From: an uncultured Chlamydiae bacterium
GTDB lineage: Bacteria; Chlamydiota; Chlamydiia; Chlamydiales; SM23-39
DNA: 5,101 nucleotides
Assembly (NCBI GenBank): GCA_903864395.1
Contig: CAIPFQ010000202.1
Span: 1-5,101, forward strand
Direction: 5' to 3'
Shown: piece by piece, positions 1 through 5,101 of the stretch
Numbering within the stretch: position 1 is the first letter of the stretch
Layout of the letters: each line of letters starts with the position of its first letter
The notes under the pieces: model-generated
Databases searched by the model: none
Seen by the model: only the letters and a program-made list of their open reading frames with translations
Told to the model about the DNA's origin: nothing
Program-made: the position numbers and the translations under genes

Positions 1-26
1 TCATGATGAAATACATGGCACCGTAA
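1..26 (+). CDS. cyoA: Cytochrome bo3 quinol oxidase subunit II, C-terminal end only (partial)
   Basis: Only the last seven full codons are inside the window: the reading frame starting at base 3 gives MMKYMAP and stops with TAA at 24-26. The stop lies 4 bases before the cyoB start, which is the spacing expected for the gene that precedes cyoB in the usual cyoABCDE order. Subunit II of bo3 oxidases is a lipoprotein with a periplasmic cupredoxin-like domain that has lost its CuA centre; none of that is visible here. The identification rests on gene order and on a short Met-rich tail, not on homology. Another open frame (from base 2) runs to a stop at 58-60, but it would overlap the start of cyoB, so it is less likely. 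Confidence 0.6.
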
Positions 27-30
27 CACA

Positions 31-1995
31 ATGCTTGGATACGATTTTTTTGGAAGACTGACGATCAACGCCTTTAAGCGCGATGCAATAGAGACCTCTG
101 CTGGCTTGGGAATGGTTTTTATAGGTCTTTGTCTGTGTATTTTGATGACCTATTATAAAAAATGGGCCTCGCTCTGGCGCGAATGGCTTACATCGCTCGA
201 TCATAAAAAGATCGGCATCATGTACATGATCGTGGCAACATTGATGCTTTTTAAGGGGTTTGTCGATGCGCTCATGATGCGGGCGCAACAAGTGCTTTCG
301 GTCGGAGAGTCTTTTGGTTATCTCTCTACGCCTCACTACCAACAGCTTTTTACAGCGCATGGTACGACGATGATTTTTTTTGCTGCCATGGGGCTTTTAT
401 TTGGTTTGATCAATTTTGTTCTGCCTTTGCAAATCGGTGCGCGCGATGTCGCGTTTCCCCTTCTCAACTCCATCAGCTTTTGGCTTTTTGCCGCAGGGGC
501 CGCTCTTGTCCTCGTATCTTTAAATATCGGAAATTTTGCTGCGACAGGTTGGGTGTCCTATCCTCCTCTTTCAGGCATTGAATACAGCCCAGGCGTCGGC
601 GTAGATTATTGGCTGTGGAGCATCCAGATCTCTGGCGTTGGAACGCTTCTTTCTGGCATCAATTTCCTCGTCACAATTTTTAAAATGCGCTGCCCTGGCA
701 TGACCTTGTGGCGTATGCCTCTTTTTATTTGGAGCGTTTTGGTCGCGCTTGTGTTGATTGTTTTTGCATTTCCCATTCTGACGGCAACGGCGGGAATGCT
801 CTCTTTAGACAGACTTCTTGGAATGCATTTTTTTACGCCAGATTTCGGCGGCAACCCCATGATGTATATCAACCTCATCTGGGCCTGGGGGCATCCCGAA
901 GTGTATATTTTAGTTCTGCCTGCCTTTGGCATTTTTTCTGAGATTGTTCCTGTCTTTTCGCAAAAGAGACTTTTTGGCTATGTTTCGATGGTTTGGGCGA
1001 TGGTTTCCATTGCCCTTCTCTCTTTTCTTGTTTGGCTCCACCATTTCTTTACGATGGGCGCCGGAAGTTCAGTGAACGCCTTTTTTGGGATTATGACGAT
1101 GATCATCGCGGTGCCTACGGGTGTCAAAATCTTCAATTGGCTCTTTACAATGCTTCAGGGACGAATTATTTTCACAACGCCGATGCTTTGGTTTTTGGGC
1201 TTTGTGATTATTTTTACCCTTGGGGGAATGGATGGGGTTCTCATGGCTCTCGCTCCTGTGGATTTTCAGCTGCATAACAGCCTATTTCTGGTCGCCCATT
1301 TTCATTCCGTCATCATTGGCGGCGTAGTCTTTGGATTATTTGCTGGATTTACCTATTGGTTTCCAAAAATGTTTGGCTTTAAGCTGAATGAAAAATGGGG
1401 CGAGGTCGCGGTTTTTTGCTGGATCCTCGGCTCTTTATTGGCCTTTATCCCCCTTTACATCCTCGGTCTTATGGGGGCGACAAGGCGTCTTGATCACTAT
1501 GACCCTGCAACGGGCTGGGGGCCTCTTTTTGTGGTCGCGGCCATTGGCTCTCTTGTGATTGCCGCTGGCATTGCTGCGCAAGGCTGGCAAATTTTTGTGA
1601 GCGTCAAGGAGCGCAAACAAAATAGGGATACGACAGGCGATCCTTGGGATGGGAGAGCTTTGGAGTGGTCTACGGCGTCCCCTCCGCCACTGTACAATTT
1701 CGCTTTGATTCCCGAAGTACACAGTGTAGATTCTTTTTGGAGAACAAAGCACGTCAAGCCTCACCATTTAGAATATCAGGCCATTCATATGCCAAAAAAT
1801 TCAGCGGTGGGTCTTTATCTTGGCGCATTGAGTTTTGGTTTTGGATTTGGTTTCATTTGGTACATTTGGTGGCTCGTGGTTCTTAGTGTTTTAGGAATTT
1901 TCGCTTGTTTGATTGGGCGTTTGTGGACTGTGGAGACGGAGTTTGAAATTTCTGCGCAAGAGGTGGCTGCGATAGAAGGAAGGAAAAACCAATGA
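31..1995 (+). CDS. cyoB: Cytochrome bo3 ubiquinol oxidase subunit I
   Basis: This is the catalytic, proton-pumping subunit of the bo3 terminal oxidase (heme-copper oxidase superfamily, inner membrane, about 15 helices). It has 654 residues against about 663 in E. coli, and corresponding positions are shifted by +4. Heme b ligands are H110 (in TAHG) and H425. The heme O ligand is H423 (VAHFH). CuB ligands are H288 (WGHPEVY), H337 and H338 (WLHHFF), and Y292 is the residue normally cross-linked to H288. D-channel residues N128, D139, N146 and E290 and K-channel residues T363 and K366 are all present, as is the R485-R486 pair near the heme propionates. In the quinol site D79, H102 and Q105 are kept, but the position of E. 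coli Arg71 is Lys75. The C-terminal signature GDPWDGR...SPPP is at 536-553. The ATG at 31 matches the start of other CyoB proteins; no good ribosome site precedes it, so translation is probably coupled to cyoA. Confidence 0.97.
   Translation: MLGYDFFGRLTINAFKRDAIETSAGLGMVFIGLCLCILMTYYKKWASLWREWLTSLDHKKIGIMYMIVATLMLFKGFVDALMMRAQQVLSVGESFGYLSTPHYQQLFTAHGTTMIFFAAMGLLFGLINFVLPLQIGARDVAFPLLNSISFWLFAAGAALVLVSLNIGNFAATGWVSYPPLSGIEYSPGVGVDYWLWSIQISGVGTLLSGINFLVTIFKMRCPGMTLWRMPLFIWSVLVALVLIVFAFPILTATAGMLSLDRLLGMHFFTPDFGGNPMMYINLIWAWGHPEVYILVLPAFGIFSEIVPVFSQKRLFGYVSMVWAMVSIALLSFLVWLHHFFTMGAGSSVNAFFGIMTMIIAVPTGVKIFNWLFTMLQGRIIFTTPMLWFLGFVIIFTLGGMDGVLMALAPVDFQLHNSLFLVAHFHSVIIGGVVFGLFAGFTYWFPKMFGFKLNEKWGEVAVFCWILGSLLAFIPLYILGLMGATRRLDHYDPATGWGPLFVVAAIGSLVIAAGIAAQGWQIFVSVKERKQNRDTTGDPWDGRALEWSTASPPPLYNFALIPEVHSVDSFWRTKHVKPHHLEYQAIHMPKNSAVGLYLGALSFGFGFGFIWYIWWLVVLSVLGIFACLIGRLWTVETEFEISAQEVAAIEGRKNQ
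1975..1984 (+). promoter_or_regulatory. Ribosome binding site of cyoC
   Basis: A doubled purine-rich motif, GAAGGAAGGA, lies inside the last codons of cyoB and ends 7 bases before the cyoC ATG at 1992. It is the strongest Shine-Dalgarno-like site in the operon portion seen here. It supports the ATGA overlap start of cyoC. Confidence 0.75.
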
Positions 1996-2591
1996 CCCAT
2001 CTTCATGAAAAGTTTCCCGATACCCATCACGACGCTACATCCAATACGCTTTTTGGATTTTGGATCTATTTGATGACGGATGCGGTGATGTTCGCAGCTC
2101 TTTTTGCGACCTATGCAGTGTTGCGGGGCAATACGGCGGGAGGCCCCTCTGGCAAAGAGCTTTTTTCTCTTTCTCTCGCTTTCACAGAAACATTTTTGCT
2201 CTTAACGAGTCTTTTTACGTTTAGCTTAGCCAGGCTGGCGATGGATAAAAAAGATCTTAAAACCATGATTCTTTGGCTGGTCGCCACATTTTTTTTAGGG
2301 GCCGCCTTTTTAGGTTGGATCGGCGCTGAAATGTCCGCTCTTCTTGCAAAAGGCTATAGCTGGCAGCGCAGCGGATTTCTTTCCGCTTATTTTACTCTCG
2401 TAGCGACTCACGCATTGCACGTTTTTGTGGCGCTCTTGTTTATGATTGTTTTTGCCGCGCAAAGCTTGGCCTGGGGATTTTCTGAAAAAGTTTTGCGGCG
2501 CTTCACATGCCTTCAAATGTTTTGGAGTTTTTCTTATCTGCTCTGGATATTTATGTTCGCAATTGTTTACTTAAAGGGAGCTGCCACATGA
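1992..2591 (+). CDS. cyoC: Cytochrome bo3 ubiquinol oxidase subunit III
   Basis: This is an accessory membrane subunit of the bo3 oxidase, in the COX3 family, with 199 residues (about 204 in E. coli). Five membrane helices are visible at roughly 20-43, 60-81, 92-113, 130-155 and 173-195, the usual number for bacterial CyoC. Family landmarks are [10 protein letters not shown] (21-30), ATYAVL with the TAGGP loop (39-52), the buried E113 of helix 3, RSGFLSAYF (126-134) and the THALHV segment with H140 and H143. The N-terminus contains a few His residues (H3, H5, H12, H13), as in relatives. The helix-5 motif that is FWHFLD in E. coli reads FWSFSY here (177-182), so its conserved His and Asp are replaced by S179 and Y182. 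The start codon overlaps the cyoB stop as ATGA, with a good ribosome site 7 bases upstream. In the related oxidases this subunit stabilises subunit I and binds lipid; it carries no redox centre. Confidence 0.95.
   Translation: MTHLHEKFPDTHHDATSNTLFGFWIYLMTDAVMFAALFATYAVLRGNTAGGPSGKELFSLSLAFTETFLLLTSLFTFSLARLAMDKKDLKTMILWLVATFFLGAAFLGWIGAEMSALLAKGYSWQRSGFLSAYFTLVATHALHVFVALLFMIVFAAQSLAWGFSEKVLRRFTCLQMFWSFSYLLWIFMFAIVYLKGAAT
2574..2580 (+). promoter_or_regulatory. Ribosome binding site that sets the cyoD start
   Basis: The motif AAGGGAG lies in the last codons of cyoC, 7 bases before the ATG at 2588. It favours that ATG over the earlier in-frame ATG at 2507, which would add 27 residues that are the out-of-frame shadow of CyoC. 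Confidence 0.7.
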
Positions 2592-2899
2592 ACTCCTTAA
2601 GCCTTAAATCTTACCTCGCCGGACTTCTTCTTTCGCTCCTATTGATTTTGAGCGCGTACAGCCTTGTTGTCTTTTCTCTGGCCTCTGGCCTTTGGCTGGA
2701 TATAGGGCTTGGGTGTTTTTCGCTTGGGCAAACTTGGGTGTTGTTATTTCTCTTTTTGGGACTCGGCCAGGAGACAAAGCCGCATTGGAATTTGTGGATT
2801 TTTCTTTTCATGAGCCTTGTTTGCGCCATTGTAGTTGTTGGCTCGATTTGGATCATGAATCATTTAAATTATAATTTAATGATGTCTCATGATCAGTGA
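2588..2899 (+). CDS. cyoD: Cytochrome bo3 ubiquinol oxidase subunit IV
   Basis: This small membrane subunit of the bo3 oxidase has 103 residues (about 109 in E. coli). Three helices are visible at about 8-31, 38-60 and 69-92. The C-terminal stretch VVVGSIWIMNHLNYNLMM (82-99) is a clear match to the end of E. coli CyoD and is the main basis for the call. The KSYLAGLLLS segment (7-16) also matches the start of helix 1. Subunit IV helps CuB and subunit I assemble in E. coli. The start is the ATG of an ATGA overlap with cyoC, supported by a ribosome site. Compared with E. coli the N-terminal His/Ser-rich extension is shorter. The two His residues of the family segment HLxxFLH in helix 2 are replaced by L52 and G58. 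The alignment there has no gaps, so this does not look like a frameshift. Confidence 0.92.
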   Translation: MNSLSLKSYLAGLLLSLLLILSAYSLVVFSLASGLWLDIGLGCFSLGQTWVLLFLFLGLGQETKPHWNLWIFLFMSLVCAIVVVGSIWIMNHLNYNLMMSHDQ

Positions 2900-3740
2900 T
2901 TACTATGTATTGGCGAAGCCGGGCATTCTCGCTGGAAATTTGATGACTGCGGCGGCAGGTTTTTTTTTGGCCTCTTCGGGATTTTTTTCTCTCGGCTGTT
3001 TTTTTGCAATGCTCGGTGGCATTGCTTGCGTGATTGGCTCTTCTTGCGTATTGAATAACGTCATTGATCGCAATATCGATCTTTTGATGGAGCGGACAAA
3101 AAAGCGCTCTCTTGCCTTGTTAGCTATTTCACAGAGAAACGCTCTTTATTTTGCTTTTTTTCTAGGGGTTTTAGGGGGAGTGGTTCTTTGGTTCTACACG
3201 AATGCGCTCGCTTTTTTTTTCGCCCTTGTGGGGTTTGTGGTTTATGTAGCGGGCTATAGCTTTATGAAGTTCAAATCTCCTCATGCGACGCTTGTAGGCA
3301 GTATCGCAGGGGCTATGCCGCCTCTTGTGGGCTATGCCTCTGCAAAGGGTTCGTTTGATCTCGTGGGACTTGCTCTTTTTTTAGTTCTTGTGTTTTGGCA
3401 AATGCCTCATTTTTATGCGATCGCGCTGTTTCGCTTGAAGGAATATGCCGCGGCAAAAATTCCTGTGCTGCCTTTAGCCTTAGGGATACAGGCGACAAAG
3501 AGACAAATGGGTTTTTATGGGATCGTTTTTTTTCTGACGCTTTTTGGGTTACGTTTTCTTTGTGAAGGAAAATGCCTCTGGCTGGCTGTGGTAGCTGGTG
3601 GGCTTTGGGTTGGGTTTTGCTTTGTAGGGGGAAAGGGCAAGAGCGAGGTCCTTTGGGCCAGAGAGGTTTTTACTTATTCCCTTCTTGTGATTCTCATCTT
3701 TAGTGGCGCTGTCGCTTTTGATTTTTGGTTGCCTCTTTAA
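2889..3740 (+). CDS. cyoE: Heme O synthase (protoheme IX farnesyltransferase)
   Basis: This UbiA-family membrane prenyltransferase transfers a farnesyl group from farnesyl diphosphate to the vinyl side chain of heme b, making the heme O used at the CyoB binuclear centre. It has 283 residues (about 296 in E. coli) and about nine helices. The first Mg-diphosphate motif is NNVIDRNIDLLMERT, with N56, N57, D60, D64, M67 and R69. The second conserved block is WQMPHFYAIALFRLKEY followed by AAAKIPVLP (170-195), with H174, E185 in the place usually Asp, and Y186. KPGILAGN near the N-terminus (10-17) is also typical. The ATG at 2889 lies 11 bases inside cyoD. A stop in the same frame at 2880-2882 excludes a longer protein, and no ribosome site is evident, so translation is probably coupled to cyoD. 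Nine-base T runs at 2960-2968 and 3212-3220 encode Phe-rich stretches. CtaB is the same enzyme under another name; the operon position supports cyoE. Confidence 0.95.
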   Translation: MISDYYVLAKPGILAGNLMTAAAGFFLASSGFFSLGCFFAMLGGIACVIGSSCVLNNVIDRNIDLLMERTKKRSLALLAISQRNALYFAFFLGVLGGVVLWFYTNALAFFFALVGFVVYVAGYSFMKFKSPHATLVGSIAGAMPPLVGYASAKGSFDLVGLALFLVLVFWQMPHFYAIALFRLKEYAAAKIPVLPLALGIQATKRQMGFYGIVFFLTLFGLRFLCEGKCLWLAVVAGGLWVGFCFVGGKGKSEVLWAREVFTYSLLVILIFSGAVAFDFWLPL

Positions 3741-4936
3741 AAGAGCTGCTCTACCAGTGTGGCGACGAGCACGAGAAAACCACACCCCATGAGGAGAGCG
3801 AGGACAGGCTTGCCCCCAGGGAGCTGGTAAGCGTTTTTCGGATATTGTTTTACATAGCGTCCAATCCAGACAAGAAGAGGGGGCATGAAGCCAAAGAGAA
3901 ACGCGCAGCTAATGCCGCCTGCGTAGCCGAGTGCGATGAGAAAAATGTGGGGGTAGAGGATCGCGATGATGAGGGGAATCCCAAAAACGATTAAGCATAA
4001 AAGAAATCGGTGCATCCCATCTTTTTTCCAATGGAAGCCGTCGGCGAGAAAATCAAAAAAGGAGAGGGCGAGGGGGATATAGGAGGTGGTGAGAGCGAAG
4101 AAAGCAAAATATTTTCCAATGACAAAAAGATAGGGGCTTTGGACGAATTGCCGCAAAGGACCGATGGCGTTGTGTCCGAGACGCGCCGCTTCCGCGAGAC
4201 CTCCAGGACCTTCTACGGGGACAATGCCGAGAATAAGCAGTTCCCAAACAAGATAAATGACTAAAGGGATGATGGAGCCAACAATAATTGTTATTCGCAC
4301 TTTGCGAATATCTCGGTTGAGATAGTTCATGAGGGTTGGAAGGATCACCTGGTAGGTGAATGCGGTGAAAAGAACAGGGAGCGCAATCCAGGCTTTCCCC
4401 CAATGCGCATGGGAGAGCAGAGAGAGATCCACGTAGGAATAGGAGATGGCGATGAAACCAAAATAGAAGAGAATAACGCCGCTAATTAAAAGCATATTGA
4501 GCCGGTCGACAGATTTTGCGCCGAGATAAACAACGGGGGCGAGAGCGCCTGTGTAAATGAGGGCAAAAAGCCATCCTGGAAGAGACTCGCCAAGAAGATC
4601 GGATAATACAGCGCCGCCTCCTGCTGCATGAGCGACCATTACGGTAGCGAATAAAAAGAGGTAGAGGATCCAATAAATAATGCGTCCTGGGGGACCTAGT
4701 AATTTTTCGGCCATTGAGATAAAGCTTGTGTCTTCCGGCATCCAAAGAAGAGCTTCTGCTAGTAAAAGCCCTGTACAGAGCATGAAGGCCCAACAGATCA
4801 AATATAAAGCGAGAGAAGGGAGAAAGCCTCCTGCGCTTGTGGCGACAGGCATAGCGAGCATTCCGACGCCGACTGCGGTGCCAGCGATCAGCAAGCTACC
4901 TCCAAAAACATGACCTAAAGAGTGAAAGACGCGCAT
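3737..4936 (-). CDS. tyrP: Aromatic amino acid permease, HAAAP family (TyrP/Mtr-like)
   Basis: This is an inner-membrane, probably proton-coupled, importer of an aromatic amino acid, most likely tyrosine or tryptophan. It has 399 residues, the usual length for TyrP/Mtr/TnaB proteins, and about 11 hydrophobic segments (near 8-30, 38-60, 86-108, 119-140, 147-166, 183-203, 213-238, 268-297, 307-327, 330-358 and 377-397). The N-terminal GGSLLIAGTAVGVGMLAMP (12-30), with the Gly-rich broken helix 1, is the family signature. Other matching segments are ISMAEKLLG (73-81), the short loop NRDIRKVR before helix 7 (207-214), WELLILG (231-237) and TTSYIPLALSFFDFLADG (283-300). The C-terminus is PGGKP plus a last helix. 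The ATG at 4936 is chosen because the signature begins right after it and a purine-rich site precedes it. The gene converges on cyoE and their ends share 4 bases. Substrate cannot be read from the sequence; the symbol follows the family resemblance. Confidence 0.82.
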   Translation of the reverse strand: MRVFHSLGHVFGGSLLIAGTAVGVGMLAMPVATSAGGFLPSLALYLICWAFMLCTGLLLAEALLWMPEDTSFISMAEKLLGPPGRIIYWILYLFLFATVMVAHAAGGGAVLSDLLGESLPGWLFALIYTGALAPVVYLGAKSVDRLNMLLISGVILFYFGFIAISYSYVDLSLLSHAHWGKAWIALPVLFTAFTYQVILPTLMNYLNRDIRKVRITIIVGSIIPLVIYLVWELLILGIVPVEGPGGLAEAARLGHNAIGPLRQFVQSPYLFVIGKYFAFFALTTSYIPLALSFFDFLADGFHWKKDGMHRFLLCLIVFGIPLIIAILYPHIFLIALGYAGGISCAFLFGFMPPLLVWIGRYVKQYPKNAYQLPGGKPVLALLMGCGFLVLVATLVEQLF

Positions 4937-4940
4937 GGAT

Positions 4941-4947
4941 TCCCTTT
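4941..4947 (-). promoter_or_regulatory. Ribosome binding site of the permease gene
   Basis: Read on the minus strand, AAAGGGA lies 4 bases before the ATG at 4936. The spacing is short, but it is the only purine-rich motif near the start and supports that start codon. Confidence 0.5.
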
Positions 4948-5014
4948 TACAGCATACTTTAAGCTCGACTTTGCAACTTTTTTGGGTTGGATGCCTCGGG
5001 ATATTTGTTCTCGG

Positions 5015-5072
5015 GGGCGTTATTTAAATCGGGAAGGGGTTAAAAACCCCTGCCTGGTTTAAATAATCGCCC
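5015..5072. other. Central long hairpin (about 58 bases)
   Basis: This is the strongest part of the larger inverted repeat. The stem can be written as 7 perfect base pairs around an AAA loop, one A-G mismatch, five pairs including two G-T wobbles, nine A-T pairs, one bulged T at 5067, and five G-C pairs at the base. It could extrude as a cruciform in DNA, or fold as RNA from either strand. The alternation of G/C and A/T blocks is mirrored in both arms. Confidence 0.75.
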
Positions 5073-5073
5073 A

Positions 5074-5092
5074 GTTCGACCATAGGTCGAAC
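5074..5092. other. Perfect 8-base inverted repeat with 3-base spacer
   Basis: GTTCGACC (5074-5081) and GGTCGAAC (5085-5092) are exact reverse complements separated by ATA. This arm structure exists only in the right half of the larger element. It could be a small RNA hairpin or a binding site for a dimeric regulator about 140 bases upstream of the permease start; nothing here decides between them. Confidence 0.65.
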
Positions 5093-5101
5093 GTCCGAGG
5101 A

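Larger units (their letters stand above)
4994..5100. repeat. Large nested imperfect inverted repeat upstream of the permease gene
   Basis: The two halves of this stretch are imperfect inverted copies of each other, centred near base 5043. The core is AGGGGTT (5035-5041), a three-base A loop, and AACCCCT (5045-5051). Outside one mismatch and a short G/C and wobble segment, TTATTTAAA (5020-5028) pairs with TTTAAATAA (5058-5066). After one unpaired T, GGGCG (5015-5019) pairs with CGCCC (5068-5072). The outer ends CCTCGG (4994-4999) and CCGAGG (5095-5100) also pair. Between them the right half carries an extra small hairpin (5074-5092). No open frame of note is present, and no T tract directly follows the stem, so a simple terminator is unlikely. 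It could be a miniature inverted-repeat element, a dispersed palindromic repeat, or a structured leader or operator of the permease gene. The function is unknown. Confidence 0.75.

Noticed and set aside
1..360. Minus-strand open frame of 119 codons opposite cyoB
   Set aside because: It lies fully opposite well-conserved cyoB coding sequence, is low in recognisable features and rich in Lys/His/Arg, as antisense frames of membrane genes often are.
2507..2587. An earlier in-frame ATG that would extend CyoD by 27 residues
   Set aside because: The extra residues are the out-of-frame shadow of the end of CyoC; the ATG at 2588 has a ribosome site, an ATGA overlap and the expected protein length.
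3742..3752. Small dyad AGAGC-T-GCTCT just after the cyoE stop as a terminator
   Set aside because: The loop would be one base (or three with a four-pair stem), and there is no adequate T tract on the plus strand; on the minus strand it precedes only four Ts and overlaps coding sequence.
3757..3785. GTGTGG / CCACAC inverted repeat with a 17-base spacer as a cyo terminator
   Set aside because: It lies within the permease coding region, has a long loop and is followed by no T run; six-base matches of this kind arise by chance.
3725..4264. Plus-strand open frames (3725-3994 and 4010-4264) opposite the permease gene
   Set aside because: Their highly charged translations are the antisense shadow of a hydrophobic membrane protein; the minus-strand permease has clear family motifs across its full length.
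4951..4984. Sigma-70 promoter for the permease (TTGCAA at 4971-4976 with TATGCT or TAAAGT downstream, minus strand)
   Set aside because: The spacing between the -35-like and -10-like hexamers is far from 17 bases, or the -10 would overlap the ribosome site; no pair is convincing.
5074..5092. GTTCGA motif as the T-arm of a tRNA
   Set aside because: There is no acceptor, D or anticodon arm at suitable spacing on either strand; the motif is part of a perfect dyad with a three-base loop instead of the seven-base T loop.

Overview
The window holds the distal part of a cytochrome bo3 quinol oxidase operon on the + strand, followed head-on by one amino acid permease gene on the - strand. The layout is: the last codons of a probable cyoA (1-26), cyoB (31-1995), cyoC (1992-2591), cyoD (2588-2899), cyoE (2889-3740), a tyrosine/tryptophan-type permease (3737-4936, minus), and a 165-base upstream region (4937-5101) dominated by a nested inverted repeat. 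Apart from that last stretch there is almost no non-coding DNA.

The operon keeps the classical cyoABCDE order. CyoB carries all heme and copper ligands, the proton-channel residues and most of the quinol-site residues known from the E. coli enzyme. CyoC and CyoD are the accessory membrane subunits III and IV. CyoE farnesylates heme b to heme O, the cofactor of the binuclear site in CyoB. Together they form a proton-pumping terminal oxidase that passes electrons from ubiquinol to oxygen in the inner membrane. Consecutive genes are separated by 4 bases or overlap by 4, 4 and 11 bases, which points to one transcript with coupled translation.

The permease is an 11-helix protein of the hydroxy/aromatic amino acid permease (HAAAP) family, closest in feel to TyrP. 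A bo3-type oxidase with ubiquinol-type site residues beside a TyrP-like permease, moderate G+C and many T-runs from Phe-rich membrane proteins suggests a Gram-negative, possibly host-associated bacterium. The permease resembles chlamydial TyrP proteins as I remember them, so an environmental chlamydia (Parachlamydia/Waddlia type) is my leading guess. A Legionella/Coxiella-type gammaproteobacterium is a real alternative. This assignment is an inference.

I do not see a new multi-gene system here. The points most worth a second look are: conserved family residues replaced in three oxidase subunits (the quinol-site Arg in CyoB, the WHFxD motif in CyoC, the two His of the HLxxFLH motif in CyoD), and a roughly 107-base imperfect palindrome upstream of the permease that looks like a mobile or repeated miniature element or a large structured regulatory site. 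Comparisons with E. coli sequences are from memory.
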